DNA of 64,000 nt from Urechis unicinctus (Eukaryota > Annelida > Polychaeta > Xenopneusta > Urechidae). Of this stretch, positions 1 through 24,814 are shown one piece after another; the first letter of the stretch is position 1; each line of letters begins with the position of its first letter. Location: positions 74,668,178 through 74,732,177 of the forward strand of contig CM067344.1 in the NCBI GenBank assembly GCA_034190875.2, written 5' to 3'. The notes under the pieces were generated by a model. That model worked only from the letters and a program-made list of their open reading frames with translations, was not told the DNA's origin and ran no database searches. A program made the translations under genes and the position numbers.

Positions 1-1616
1 CACTTTATAGGTATATGCTATGCGTCTACTATCTGAAGGCCTGCCAATATATATGAAAATAAATTTATGTTGCTTGCAAAAGTTTTAACCCATCTAATGG
101 AGCTCTACCCTGGCTGCTTGACCTCAACTTTTAAATGTCATAGATCACCTCCTTCCCTGGTTATGAGCTTCAGGCATATCACGTCATCGTTTTATCAAAC
201 CTATAATCTCTTCGGTATTGCGACGGCTCTCCGCATAACCAAGTAATAGTTGTGTCACGTCTTGCAGGTATAGACGACAATCTACGATACTTTCCTCACA
301 GGCCCATATTCTATCTTTGGTAACCTAACAGACGATATATGATTAACTTTAAATCTTCTGCACTAGTTAATTGTTAGAGACACTGATTTCTTTCCAGGAA
401 TTGTGATAGAGTTCACTTGGTGAAATGTACAGCCAACAATCATTTGTCTGCATTGAACATGGTGATACTTCTCATTAATTAGCGCAAGCACAAAATGAGA
501 GGACTGTCGCATAATGCATGGCCTTATCATAATGCTCTAATCTTATGCCTCCCGTTCATAACGTTGCAATCATAACGGGATAATCTTACCGCGACCAACT
601 TGAGGCAATGTTCGATGTTATTATTGATGCCTACAGAGGTGGGGGAAATATGAAAATATCAAGTCCCTAAGCCCAAAGATAACCAACTCCATGGAATGCT
701 ATAAAACCATGAACAAATTATATTAGTGATTGCTGCAATTTTCATTTGTACCATTGCATTCAAGACTTGGTGAATCTCAGCCCATATTATCCATTTACAT
801 TTACTCTGAGTAAGCACCATCAGTTAATAGTCAGACTAATCACAGATCATACAAATGTCTCACTTCACCACGAACTCTAAAAATAGCGAGTTATATGGGC
901 CCATAAAAAACCCACAGCAAAATTCATGTACTTGCTTGAAACCTGATTTATTTCAAATGTATGCAAAATATTTCAGTGTTGTCATAAATAAACCAGTCTT
1001 CCAATAAATTGGATCAAAGCTTAAAGCATTCTATTGACATGGAACCAAACAGGAAATATATTGCCTTTGCAAGGAACAATATTTGGCTAGAAGTACTTAA
1101 TGTGACCTCAAAAACATGATCTCAATAAGGAAAATAAGCACATCAACCAAATGAAAAGCAATCCTGCTATAACAAATAATGCAAGCCTCCATTTTGATTT
1201 TTATATTTTTTTTTGGGGGGGGATTACAAGTGAAATATCTCGTTTACCCACAAAATCACCTTGATTTCTGCACTTTAAGATTCAGAAATGATCAGAAATG
1301 ATCAGCTATACCTTTTAGATTAGGATCACAAGGACTACCATGTTAACAAGGAGTGCAAGTAATTAAACACTCATCAGTTACTATTGAAATAAAATAGGTT
1401 CAGTCAATAACATATAGAGACAAACACATACTGCATGTTGTACATCTGTTCAACAAGCACTCATATATACTCCATAATTTTTTCAAACACCACACAATTC
1501 TCTATGCCCCACCAACCATTGTGTGCATTCAGCATATGGTTTTACCAACTACAGGGCATTTTAGAATGCACTATGAGCACTTTGAAGAAAAATGATGATA
1601 AAGACGTTGACTGAGC
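1..1616. other. NNT 3' flank, no gene seen
   Basis: AT-rich DNA downstream of the NNT stop codon. It probably holds the NNT 3' untranslated region, since NNT is read leftwards, plus intergenic sequence. I see only short unconvincing ORFs, a T run followed by a G run near 1207-1221, and scattered AATAAA-like words on both strands. No RNA gene or transposon end was recognised. Confidence 0.5.
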
Positions 1617-7265
<5,649 letters not shown>

Positions 7266-9816
7266 TGCTTCTCAACTTTCCCTACAAATAAAAATATTGA
7301 AATGTAATAGATTCAAGTGGTTTGCAAAAATATAAATGCTGCAACATGAACAACAAACACACAAACATAACCTTGAAAAAGTGTATGAATGTATGGTTTC
7401 TAATACGTACAACACAATAATCAATGTATTAGTTGTATAATATCAGAGTGTGATGGCAAATGTCCCCGACTGATAAGCACAACTAAAGAAACAAGAGATA
7501 AGCCCTAACACTAACAATAACGATTCATTGTGCGTACCATTTAGAGTACATGCACTCGACAAGAGATTACATATCACTGGACTGGCATCCCATAAAACAC
7601 TAAGTGACAAGAAAGGACATCCAAGGGTAGCCAGGGCAGAGCTAGGTTTCCAAGTGAACAATCAGTAGCTAAATACATAAGGTAATTGCTTTTAAAGTAA
7701 TACATGTAGTTTTACATAAGGTAATTGCTTTTAAAGTAATGCATGTAGTTTTACATAAGGTAATTGCTTTTAAAGTAATGCATGTAGCTTTACATAAGGT
7801 AATTGCTTTTAAAGTAATACATGTAGTTTTACATGTATCAACATATTGTGACAGAGTTTCTTTTTATGTCAAACAACACTTGCTGTGATGCAAGCAAGTC
7901 TCTGTGACATCATATCTTCATAGCACATACAAGACATGGTGACCTCCATATGATCTGCACAGGTACTTGATTGGGGCATATGCTTGGATGATGAACCATG
8001 CATATATGTCCTCATCTTTGGAAGCACACAATGCACATGCCAAATATATTCCAGAAACCATTCTATGGTGGTGACATGAGGGAATTGCAAATTTAACACA
8101 ATGATTCTATAAGTTCATTAAAAATAGATGGTTTGGGATACAACCATCTATTCACAAATTGAAAACCACAGCAATTAACAATGGTTATCAGACTCTGGCA
8201 TACACATTCATCCAGAGTCCACCAAATCCCATATTTGGCCACTAAAAACCTCAATGCTTATTTTTTAAGTTGTTCCAAAAGCACGACTGATGATAAATTC
8301 CCTTACATAATCTGTATTGCAACCTTTACATTACGTGGCTACATTCAATAATACAAAGGCTGTTTGTTGCAGCATAGTAATGCAGCTATTTCTGTAATGA
8401 ATATCGGATGCCGACTACTGCTTAAGTCTTGATGCAGCCTTGCCAATTAAACTTGCACATTCTTTGGTTCAATAATAGTTTTAGAAACAAATTTGATCCA
8501 TAAACTTTAATGGTGTATTTGAAAAACCTTGTTAACCCATCCGTACATGCTTTGATTAAATGTTAATTAAATGTAATTTCAGAATATCATTTTTTTTATA
8601 AATAATGAAATATTTCCATCAAAAATGCTGTAGTCCTACAATTTGGTCTGCAACTACCACACTCTACCCAACACACATCTGCAGTACATATCCAACAAGT
8701 CCACGACTACGTGAGAGTTTGGGCCACTAGTGTGCCATATCTGGAAGCCCTATCTGGCCACCAGTTTTTCTTAATGTATGTCACTCTCTGGTTATCTATC
8801 TAACAAATCAAACAAACATGTACTCTCAGGTCAATATCAGTTCTATGAACTTACAATTACAAATGTAACATACATATCAGTTTCATTTACTTCCTATTGC
8901 ACCAAAGAGTCAATATCAAAAATTACATGCCAAATAAATATGTGAAAATTATCAAAGTTTAACGATTGCATTCAGGAATTAAACAAACTGAATTAACATC
9001 ATCTCTTTATTGTCCTTAATATAACCTGTACAAAATTGGCAGCACCTCTTTAAACCCACGATAAATAATTTGAAATATTTGTATAAAAGCACATGTATTC
9101 TTAATTTACAGCAGCCTTTGTGTCAATATATCACTTCTGGGAGTATGCGAATGTTTACAAATTATATTGACACTGATTGCAGTAAAACATGATGGAGCAT
9201 GCTCAATTTGAACCTCATGCCTTTGTTAAGGGGTGGGGGGTCACTACCCTTGGCTTTATACCGGAAATTGTAGCTGATTGACATTTATCTGAGGGGCTAG
9301 CCTAACACAGATAAGCCGCTATGACCATGGGGCTAATGAGAAAGTCACCTGATAATGATTATTGTTATACCATTTATTGGGAATAAACCAGTTTTGACAA
9401 ATTCATTTTTTAACTGCCCAACGACTGGGGCCAGAGTACTAGGCCAGAGGCAGAGTGCCAATATTGCAATAAGCAGGGACTGTGCCGTCGCACATGTTTA
9501 TTATTTGATGAGTCTATAAGTTATTAAGTATAATCGTGCTTAAGCGATCACAAATTTATAATAAGGATTTTTTTCCGAATGTCTTTGGGCAACAGAAATT
9601 GTGGCAGTACTTTGCGGATAGTTATTTTCTCCGCGGAGTGTTGCTATGCTCGGGGATCACCCAGGATCCATTGACCTTGGAAGTTGGAAGCATGTCAAGA
9701 TGAAGTCGTTCGCATTTAATAACTTGACAACAAACAAGGGATGAGACAGAAGGGTGTGTCAAAAAGCTAATACACAAAAACAATTTGATTATGTCATGAG
9801 TACTATTAATACCAAC
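7266..9816. other. Upstream of the NNT start codon, probably its first intron
   Basis: A good acceptor (ATTTGTAG) ends 17 nt before the NNT ATG, so this stretch is probably the first NNT intron leading back to a noncoding exon near 9.8-10.0 kb. Apart from the 39-bp tandem array it holds only AT-rich single-copy-looking sequence and short shadow ORFs. Confidence 0.5.
7675..7830. repeat. 39-bp tandem repeat, 4 copies
   Basis: Four head-to-tail copies start at 7675, 7714, 7753 and 7792, each beginning ACATAAGGTAATTGC. They differ at only one or two positions, which suggests a young minisatellite. The array lies in the probable first intron of NNT. Confidence 0.93.
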
Positions 9817-10344
9817 CTATTCCTCGGAATATGGAAAGGCACGAGTCAATCTGCTCGTTTCCACCCAGGCCACCTGAGAGGGTCTGAATGGTTGGGAAAG
9901 GCCACGAACAGCCGCTAAAACGGAAACCATTTTAGCCAATAGCGTTTGAGAATACAAAGTTATCAATCGCAAAACATCTATCCGATAACGCACGTGTCGT
10001 GAGTTACTATTGGTTTCCACAAGGGCACTTGCTTCGGGAGCCGTGAGGCGCTCTTAGTGCTCCAATAATGGATTCGTCCTTCTTGAGGGATATATGGTTG
10101 TTGCCGAAAATAATCTACCCTATCAGTTTATATTGTAATAATAATGAATACCATTGTTTGTTTTGTGAAAGTGAGTGACTGATTTTATCAAAAATTATTT
10201 CTCGAAAAATGTTTTAATATAAACTCTGAAAAGCAACTACAAAGATGTCGACCTGGAGCATTCCACCCCTTGTTCCTCTCCAGATTAGGCCATTTAAACT
10301 CGGCAGACGTCCCCTTTGACTGTTCGGGAACAGTAGATGTCAAG
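9817..10344. promoter_or_regulatory. Candidate bidirectional NNT/IDH2 promoter
   Basis: This interval lies between the divergent NNT and IDH2 genes. On the minus strand a plausible donor (AATAG/GTTGGT) sits at about 9818-9819, which would end a noncoding first NNT exon. The interval contains CCAAT at 9936-9940, an inverted CCAAT at 10009-10013, another CCAAT near 10061, and a CACGTG E-box at 9991-9996. No TATA box is obvious. The sites are seen; shared promoter function is inferred from gene orientation and the inferred splice structure. Confidence 0.45.
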
Positions 10345-15819
<5,475 letters not shown>

Positions 15820-18800
15820 TTGTACTTCACATATTTCTGTTTCAAATCAAGATCAACTTTTAGTGCTTGTTGAATTACATGAAGCAATGTGATGTCGTAT
15901 TGACCATATCTGGATCACTTCAGCGTGGCTACTTTGTGGTCAATGATCATGACTGTCATTATTTTTAGTCATCATTCAGTGGCAGAGAAAGTGCGTTTCA
16001 GGCAGCAAGTTTGGGTCCCAGTCTTGGTTGTATGAAATGATATTGACTTGTGTATGGCTAATTTATTTCGTTATTTGATAACCATGCTGCAACAGCATAT
16101 TGCATGATACTTCAATCCATTGATACATCTTTTTATCATAAACCATCCAGTTTGTCATGCGTGAGCAACTACGACTCCATCACCAAGATGAACTGACTCA
16201 TCTGTCCTTAATGTCTTGGTATAAGTGGAATAAAAAAGCAGACAAATAATCTTTTCCATTTTACTGAAGATTGTCTTATTGACTTACTAAGTACCCCTAT
16301 TTATGTACTGGGTAGGTGTGCTGGTGGTTGTCTCTGAGGTGGCAACCAATACAGTAGTCCATGGAATGGTGCTATTGATTGGTTCCTGGACTTTTCAGGC
16401 TTGAAGTGGTCATTGTTTTCTCTATGTAAGACATCCATCCATAAACTTAAAAGCTGGGTCAATCTAACAAGGCAAAGTGCCATGTAGGGCAAGAAGATTT
16501 CATCAATGATCCTCTCTTATCACTCCTGCACTTGATAATTTGTCACTGGTAATATACAGCATTGCAAATTTGGGCATGGGTCATCAATTTCCAATTGGTC
16601 AAGAGGTGACTTAATCAGGACCAGAATGGTGGGGGTTAGGATATGAACTTTTAATTTTAAACACAACCAGGACAGGTAGAAACGCAACTCAGGCCAAGTA
16701 AGGTATAGTTTCTTGTATTTCTGAAAATTATAGACATGATATAAAGATAAAATATCATAGAAAATACAGATAATTCTAAAGTGTAAAACCTAGCTTTGTG
16801 TATTACATGTTGAAAGCTTAGTTACATTGGAAGATGTATATGACGTTCAAGCAATAGCATTGTCCACATTGAAAGCTATGATTAAACTAATGTACACGAG
16901 TACCCATTGCTTGTGAATAATCGACCTTAAAGCACAAGGTACCTTGTAGCAAGCACCTCAACATGTCACAAACCTCAAAAGTATGTGCCCTTTTAAAACA
17001 TTTCACTTCTTCAAAACAACTGAGAGCATCAACATAGGGAATGCCCCATCAGTATTACAATATTAATCACTTTGGTTGAGTCATCATATAACATTTGATC
17101 ATGTGACTACACACCTGCAAAGAGATCCTAAGTACAGTTGTCCTACAATCAAAGCCAACAAAATAACAACTAATGATTTGGGTTTTTTTTTTACTTTCAA
17201 ATACACACCATTCATCCATTCACTCAACCTTGTCATAAAAATAGCAATGTATCATACTGAATCAACCATCAGCGTGATAATCAATAGGCCGGTTTACTGG
17301 AATGAATTGTCTGATAGCCTACTGTGAAATTGTTGAAAACATGGAATGGTGGATAGTACAGGAGCTGAACAAATAAATGGAAACGATTTGTATTAGAGAT
17401 ATCAGAAGAAATGGAATGCTGGGATGCTTTATAGCCCATGGTTTTGCTTCAAGGAATGCCAGATTTCACATTACACAGATCATAAACTATATGATTTTGG
17501 TGGCCAACTGTTCCAGTGATCTGGTACATTCAGATGCATTCAGTTGAGTAATTGCATATGGAATGATATTTCTTTCTTAAAAATATACAGCAAGTACCAA
17601 AATGTTAAATAAATTTGCACAGATTTGTCAGCATAATGTTTTTACTTATGAATGTGCGACACCATTAGAAAAATAAGAGCCAACTGGAAAACTCATTTCA
17701 GCAGAATCCAGAGTGACTCTTCCTGACAATCCAAGCGGTCACATATCATATTCAAATACAAAGTAGAGGTGCCTACTTTAACTGACTGATTCAATAGATG
17801 GCTATTTTGATTCTTTTCTACAGTTCCTAGATTGGAAAATAACTTGTGTGTGGAAGGGGGGGGGGGGGGGGAGGGAGGGGTTATAACGGAATGAAACAGT
17901 GCAAACATGGTATATCAGAGATTTCTAACAAGATCAAAAAAAGATATTCGAACCCACCTAAGTTCCGCCTCTACTACAAAAAAGGAAGTGATTTTTTGTA
18001 ATTAGCTGGTTAAAACTTCCAAAATTATGATAAGGCCTGGCCACATCAACTTGCTGTCTATCATTTTTGGTTGTACCTTGTGGCAGAGATCTAAGAACCT
18101 TGTAAGAGAGTATGCATTAGATTTAGGGCAAATACCAACACTACACTGGCAAATATTTACAAAGAGTGAAGGGAAGCCCAGGAAACGATAGAATCAATCG
18201 GAGAGAAATTGTGGACATGTGACTGTAAATGTCACAGAGAAAGATTCTTCTGAATTGCAAAGTTGATGAAAATGGGCAAGACATGTTCTACCCTACAGAA
18301 ATACACACCACAACAATCCTGCCAATAGCACACAGCTACAGACAGACAAGATACCATACTACTGCCCTTCTTACAACAAGGAACATTTCCATTTTCCTCA
18401 TAAGGTTCAATGAACAGTTTCTGCACAGTATACACTATTTAAGTACATTAGGCGAATAATGAGATGTTATGTCTATTAATTTGATTTGTTTTGACACAGG
18501 TGGGTTAAAGATAATTTATACTTTTAAAAACTCCAACCTCTGGTGAGGATTTTGATCACAAGTTTGTCATTCAAGAGGATACACAGATGATATTTTGTAG
18601 AATATTTCCAAATAAAAATTGAAAAAAACAAAAGCAGTACATTTTCATGAGAAGCTTTCATAGGAAAGCCAAAATGGGAAAAAAAAAAAAAAAAAAAAAA
18701 AAAATAAAACTATTGAATTTTCTTGGAAAATACCCTTTTGAAACAAGTGAAAATATGGACACAAAGATAAGAGCACCAATGACAGAGTGATTTGTTCCAC

Positions 18801-19876
18801 AATAAGACTTAGAAACGAGATTCCTACTGCCCTCCCGATAAACTTAGTGCCGTGTGAAAGATTATTAAATGTCTACAAAAAGACAGCTAACAAGGTCAAC
18901 TTGATAATTGGTTCCCAATATCTGAAATCAATATGCAAAGCTAGACATGCTGCCTCGGAAAACACTCTTACTAAAATACTTTGTAGAGAAATACATGTTT
19001 GAAGCTTGTAAAAATATATACACTTCTCCTAATATATGAATAGGATTTTATAACAAAATAAAACAGTAACTTTGCACAAATCTGACATGCAAAAAGCTTT
19101 CACATCTGAATGCATTTAAGTATCCCAATGTGTAAAATACTGAAGTTAACATAGCTAAGCCAATCCAACAAAAGACATGGTTTCTATACATAACATCCAA
19201 CAAAAGCCTGCCTAAATAGCCTAGAATATAACAATGCTGCATTGGCACAAGCTATCTCATACCTCTTGTGACAACACACATTTGTGACATAGAACATCTG
19301 CTCATAAGCCTACTCAAACATCTACTGAATCCATGGGATTACAAGAACACTTCCTAATACTATATCCCCAACTGGGGATTATGACTAATATTCTACACAA
19401 ATAGATGTGAAATACAGACTGTTTGTATGTCTTAAACACCATATGGTACATAGTCAACTGGTATAATATAGAACTCAAAACAGTGATCAAACAGCTCAAA
19501 CTGTTAAGCAATCCACACAACTGTTTTCCATTTGGATAGCCTATTTAAAGGGGGAACTGTATAATTCACATCAATATTTCTGCAGAACCATTTGATGTCT
19601 CCCCAACATGATTGCATTGATAATATACAATTCAATGCAACACAAGTTTTTTCCACAATAATTTGTCACCGACTGAACAAAAAACTGACTGATAAAAAAA
19701 CCCATCTGAATGAACACATCACTGTCTTTTCCACACTGAACCTGGGAATATCTCTTAGAAATGCAAGCGGATTAAACTCAGACCGACACAGAAGGCCAAC
19801 AGATCATGCCCCATTACTTCACTGAGGCCAAGCAAACAACATCAGAGCCAGGACAAAACACAAGATTTTCTTGTAC
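15820..19876. other. IDH2/GMEB tail-to-tail interval
   Basis: It begins with the IDH2 3' untranslated region, which probably ends after AATAAA near 16229. The right part is likely the GMEB 3' untranslated region, since that gene is read leftwards. I find a G run near 17859-17870, an A run at about 18680-18703 and many short ORFs without recognisable protein character. No transposon ends or RNA genes were recognised. Confidence 0.5.
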
Positions 19877-21824
19877 TCATGAGTGGGCATCATCCGCAGA
19901 GGAACAACTGGAGGCTGACGAGGAATGAGAGGTGTCTGTTGAGGATCTCTTGGCCCTTCCAATCTCCATCAACATGTCAAAACACTCGGATTTTCTCTTC
20001 AGTGCTTTCTGCTTATGTTCAGATTCCATGACTTTCTGTTTCAAAGCTATGACGAGAAGGAAGCGAAATACATGGTCTTTAATGTCCTAAAGACATATTG
20101 TGCAAATACCTATTAGAATCTCAAACTACTATTTTATCGAGTTCATATGTATTGAGTATAAAACTTACAATTAATCTCCTGGGCTAAGGTGTCATGTTCG
20201 CGGAGCGTTGAAGTCTTGGCAGCAGCCAGTTTGAGTTTCAGCTTGTCCATTAGTCCCAGCTCACTTACAACGTTAGACAATCTCTTGGCTGTAGAACAAT
20301 ATTATTGGTTTAATTGATACCCAGATTATTGGAAGTTTAAGGTGTAATTACAAAACGCCCTGGCTGTGTATGATTGGGATGTATTGTGTTGTGCCCAACT
20401 GTAAATGGGCCTACTCTTACTTCAAATGAGATTACAGTTTGATTAATCATCTAGTTTTACTCCTAATTCTACCACGTGGTGTCTCATTCCAGGTGTTTGC
20501 TTTTGTAACCAGAGCCACATAACCAAATTTCCAATCATAATGTATGCACCATGTTAAGCGGATGAATGGGTAGTGTCAGAAAGGTCTACTTACAGCACAT
20601 AGATGTTGAGTGAGCATTAGTTAGCATGGTGAATTCTCGCCGCAGACCATCCAACTCGCGTCGGATCTCAATGAACACATCATCCATTAGACCAACCTGA
20701 TGGATATTCCTCCAAAATATCTCGCTCTCTGTTGAACAACAGGAAGTTTCTAAAACCAGGAAGTGATAGTAAATAAACTTAAATACATTGAATTGTTAGT
20801 ATATATCAGTGACAACGTACATCATGGTAAAGTTCATGCTTACCTTCCAACAGACTGTTCGAGTCTGGTAGGTCATTGACATATTTCAGAGTTTCAGGAT
20901 CAGCAAGGGAAGACTTGAGAGATGGATCAACACTATCATTGTTTTCTTTAGAAATACCACTTCCATTCAGTGATAAATTAAGTACTTGGTCATACACCTG
21001 ACTAGGGCTGTGTGCACTTTGAGTATACATTTCAAAGCCTGGCTCTGGTTTGATTCTGGGCTGAGTAGGTGAGTTGTTCCATAAGATACCATTTGTGTTT
21101 TGATGAACAGGAACTGATGAATAAGGATTGAAATCAGGGCATTGTGAAGTTGGTTGAACCATGATATCCTTATTAGCAGGAACCATGATAGCTGAAGGGA
21201 AGACAGGCTGGTTGGTGAAATCTGGAAGAGCACCATGGTTGTCTTTCTGAACTTCACGGAGAACAGAATATCCACTGTCTGATAATGAACCATTCATCAT
21301 ATTTCTAAAATTCCCGATTTCCTCTTCGTGTGATGTCTTGCGTCGCTGTCGTTTGTTGCCGGTTGTTGTGGAAGGCACCTGCTCTTCAGATTTGAGACTC
21401 TCAATTTTTGCATCATATTTACTTCCTCCCAAATTTCTAGAGGCACATCGCCCAGTGCAAATCTCGTCATGATTGAAGAAATCTATATCACCAGCATCAA
21501 TTCTTTTTCTAGGAATGAAAAGAAACAAGCAAGTTACTTTCAACAATCTAAAACATTTTTTAGTGCAAAAGATGAGGCAAGCAGTCGAAAAAATAGCCAC
21601 CTTATAGACTTTCCGTTCCAGCGTATTGCGTTTTTCCAGTCCTTCAATTTCTCCTTCTCTCCCATCACCGCAAACACCTTTGGGGTGACAAATGTACCAT
21701 CCTCACACTGGATACATTCTTGGTGGATGCCAGGGCATAGGAACTTCTTCATGTGAAGTTTGCCGGTGACAAGACCACAGTTGACATTGAGGATATCATT
21801 TTCTTCTTCCCCAGTCTCACTCAT
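19877..21824 (-). CDS. GMEB-type SAND-domain DNA-binding protein
   Basis: Orthologue of glucocorticoid modulatory element-binding proteins (GMEB1/2), nuclear KDWK-motif DNA binders. Exons read leftwards: 21824-21601, 21508-20844, 20728-20594, 20288-20169, 20046-19877, giving 437 aa with consistent phases. The SAND domain spans about residues 14-75 (KKFLCPGI, KDWKNAIRWNGKSIR). It is followed by the GMEB-specific Cys/His zinc cluster (DFFNHDEICTGRC), which is the best discriminator from other SAND proteins. Exon 2 continues into a long Ser/Pro/Asn-rich middle with a basic KRQRRK patch. Exon 3 (FWRNIHQVGLMDDV) matches the FWKGI..GLM helix of vertebrate GMEBs, and exons 4-5 look coiled-coil and end in a Ser-rich tail. 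An acceptor immediately precedes the ATG, so a noncoding 5' exon is expected, perhaps at 22.88-23.1 kb. One ancestral gene for GMEB1 and GMEB2 is likely, so no paralogue symbol is given. Confidence 0.88.
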
Positions 21825-24036
21825 CTGATAACAAACACACTTATGTTGATTCTTGAGCTTTGTAGCTTAGTTGACATTCTTCATGCAAGTATAGCAACTT
21901 AACCATGTACATGCTTAAAATAAGTTGTTTTTGACATGGTCATGAGACATTTGGCTGGTATAGTTAATCAAAGTTACCAGATGGTGACGAGGAGAATTAC
22001 TTGAGTTGCAAATTTCATAATTCACATGCAGTAATCTTTAAGAGGGTCAGCTTCAGGCATTATAGTTTTTGTTCATCCACTGTTGTTAGTTAAACAGGGT
22101 TGGGATGAAAGCATTAAAAATGTTACAGAGGAACAACTCACACAACTACCTAGCCCTACATGGATGTACAATTTACGTAGACGTCCTGTAAGGATAACAA
22201 CTACCCAGTACTCCCCAGAAGACATACTGAATATTCCATAATATTCCAATGGATTTTACATGTTAAAAGAGAAAGTAAAAAATCAGAGCCATGTCTATTG
22301 CTATCAACATAGAATGCAACATAAGGTATATAATGTTGAAATCAAATAATAACTTATTCTATTACTGATAACATCATTGCCGAATGCAGTAGAACCTAAA
22401 AATTATTACCACCAGTGTAACTTGAACATTCCAAAACCTCCCCCATGCCATCGGACCAATCGTCAATTACCGTGTTTACTTTTTGAACTGAGTATTCAGG
22501 CGATCGAACACGCTTTATACATAACAACGTGACAACATTGTTCACACATTACTTAAACAGTATAAATCGTGTTGCCGGGACCGCAACCCCACTTATCCCA
22601 ATAGCGATCAGATCGAGAGGTCCCGATTTAGGTTCGTCACGGATGGATAAATGCTATAACTAATTAAACGATGTTTTGAAATCACATTCGCATTTTCACT
22701 CCAATCTATGAAACAAGTAACACACACGTAGAAGCAACCCCTTTGTCTGAGATTCCCGTTCACGTGGACCCCAAATCAGTCAAATACACAAAACGCAGGG
22801 CACAATAGACGCAAAATAAACATCACGTAGAAATGGAAACAACAAGGGTTTCTCAAACAGAAACATGATAACCACTAACCCTTCTTTCTGAAGGTACGAT
22901 AGAGCCCAAGGATTACTGCTAAAACGCGACGACGCCAAATGTCTTGCACCGTTTTCCAAGGAACACGACGCGCTTCTCCAAAATGTTCAACGTCGCTGCC
23001 GCACAAAGGCACATTTGGGGACGTCACGTCGGGCTTGGCGCCGATGTCTCTCCTGCCGCCTCGGGCCTCCGCGGATTCCCCCGCGGTTCCCACGTCAATC
23101 ACTTTGCTTGGCCTATAAATTACCGCTTTAGCTCTTCACACACTCATTTCAAGTCATTATTAAAAAGGAAATCACCAATCCATCATTTTATATGTAATTT
23201 GAACAACTCAAGGCACCCTTAAACTCAGGAAGATGCAGACGAATATTCAATTGGGGTGGGGGTCACGCCAAGTTGACGTGAAGGCTAAGGATGGCTCAAG
23301 CCAGAAGCCAGTGGGCAGGCTGTGTATGGAGCGCACATTGTTGCAAAATTAAGACAAGCAAAAAACACGCAAATGTCACCAGTGGTGGATGGGGTCTTGT
23401 CTTCGGCCGACTGTGTGTCTTCATCCTACCCGAGGTGCAAATGCTAGGTTTTCTAAATGTTTGAATAATACGGGACTCGAAAACTTACGTGAACAGGTAT
23501 ATTACGGATTCAACACATGCACCTTATTTATCGCTGTCACTCCACGCTCCGACTTATAATTTCAAGAGCAGTTTACGATAAACGCGATCAAAGTGTATTT
23601 ATCTGTGCGAAAAAAAGGAACTAGACTACCAATTATTATAACATTTCGAGTCATGGATATACATAATTAATGAGATGATCACACAATTTATCATGAATAC
23701 CAAAAGCTGTATAATTGTGATAAATTCTAACGTAAGGTATCCTGCACAAATTATCTCTTTTGGTAGAAACAGTGTTTCGTAGAATGAACGTTATGATTAA
23801 TGCAACAAAGACATAATGCCATACGCCTGCCCATGACAGGCGGCCGAAAAATAGACAGATAAACAAGCATAAATGAAAGACAATTTAAACGAACTGTGTT
23901 GAGTACATGAAAAGAAGAATAAGGTAAACTGAATGATGACTTTTGATCCTGATGCGGGAAAATGAGGAGGACTTGTGTGTGTACGATACATAATCAAGTA
24001 TTTCCTGATTTCATTGTGATTTGCCCCACCCCTTCT

Positions 24037-24097
24037 TAGCCCTACAAGACGTCTGAGTAGACGGTATAAATTCAAGTTATCGTTACGACCGGAGCTA
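24037..24097 (+). repeat. ~60-bp interspersed repeat, copy 2
   Basis: Same conserved ends as the copy at 10600: TAGCCCTACAAGACGTCTG on the left, TTACGACCGGAGCTA on the right. The spacer differs in length and sequence. Confidence 0.8.
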
Positions 24098-24115
24098 CAC
24101 CCCTTCTGTAATTCT

Positions 24116-24148
24116 TAGCCCTACAAAAGTACAAGACGTCCTAGTAGA
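24116..24148 (+). repeat. ~60-bp interspersed repeat, partial copy
   Basis: Only the left half is recognisable (TAGCCCTACAA, then ACAAGACGTC after a short insertion). It lies 18 bp after copy 2 and may be a broken tandem partner. Confidence 0.55.
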
Positions 24149-24814
24149 CATATATATTTATATATCGGTAATAAGATAATAAAACCTGATTCTACCCCTT
24201 CTCTTTCCCCTTGTTCTGTACTTGTGTAGGCTGTTGTCTCTAGAACGCTAATAGCAATTCAATGATGTGTCCGCACGAGGCTTCCTTCCTTCCTTCCTTC
24301 CTTAATCAAACCTAAACTAACTATCCTGCCACGACCCACCACTTAGGTTCGCGTTATTGATAGGCAAGGCACTCGCCCTTGGTGTTTTGATGATCTGATG
24401 CCACCTCTACAGCGCGGATGTGAGAGATCAAAAGAAGTAAACAGTGCAGACGCTGTAAGGCGAAGTTTCTTAGCCTAAATCGCTCTCACGTTATCCAGAT
24501 TGTGCTTTTAATCCACATTATCTTTGGTATTGGTCCCATTTATCTTGGTTGTACATACAGCTGTCACCCAGGTAACAGTCAAACTCAGAGGAACCCATTA
24601 TAGAGTTTGGAAATTGTATCATGCTTAGTACATATACCTACAATCAATTCGCATATATTGTCCAAGGCTGGCGGTTTTTGAATGTTTTACTAAAGGTTAT
24701 GCAATCCCTGAGGGGCATAGGCTGTAAGTAGATTGCTGAGTGCCAGACAATTTAATTGTAGATTGACTGTCAATTAAAAGTATGATGTAAATTTGTTGCA
24801 GCAGGTGAAACAAG

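Larger units (their letters stand above)
21825..24814. other. GMEB/EXOC3 divergent interval
   Basis: Holds the promoters of two divergent genes. A CpG-rich patch at about 22,900-23,110 with a minus-strand donor (AAGAAGG/GTTAGT near 22,879) is a plausible noncoding first GMEB exon. An acceptor (TTGTTGCAG) just before the EXOC3 ATG implies a noncoding EXOC3 exon further left. A TTCC run lies near 24,284-24,303, and two copies of the TAGCCC repeat at 24,037-24,148. No other gene was recognised. Confidence 0.5.

Noticed and set aside
22875-23102. 75-codon minus-strand ORF beginning MIDVGTAGESAEARGG upstream of GMEB
   Set aside because: It ends at a plausible donor, but its phase does not match the GMEB ATG exon. 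It is better read as a CpG-rich noncoding first exon.
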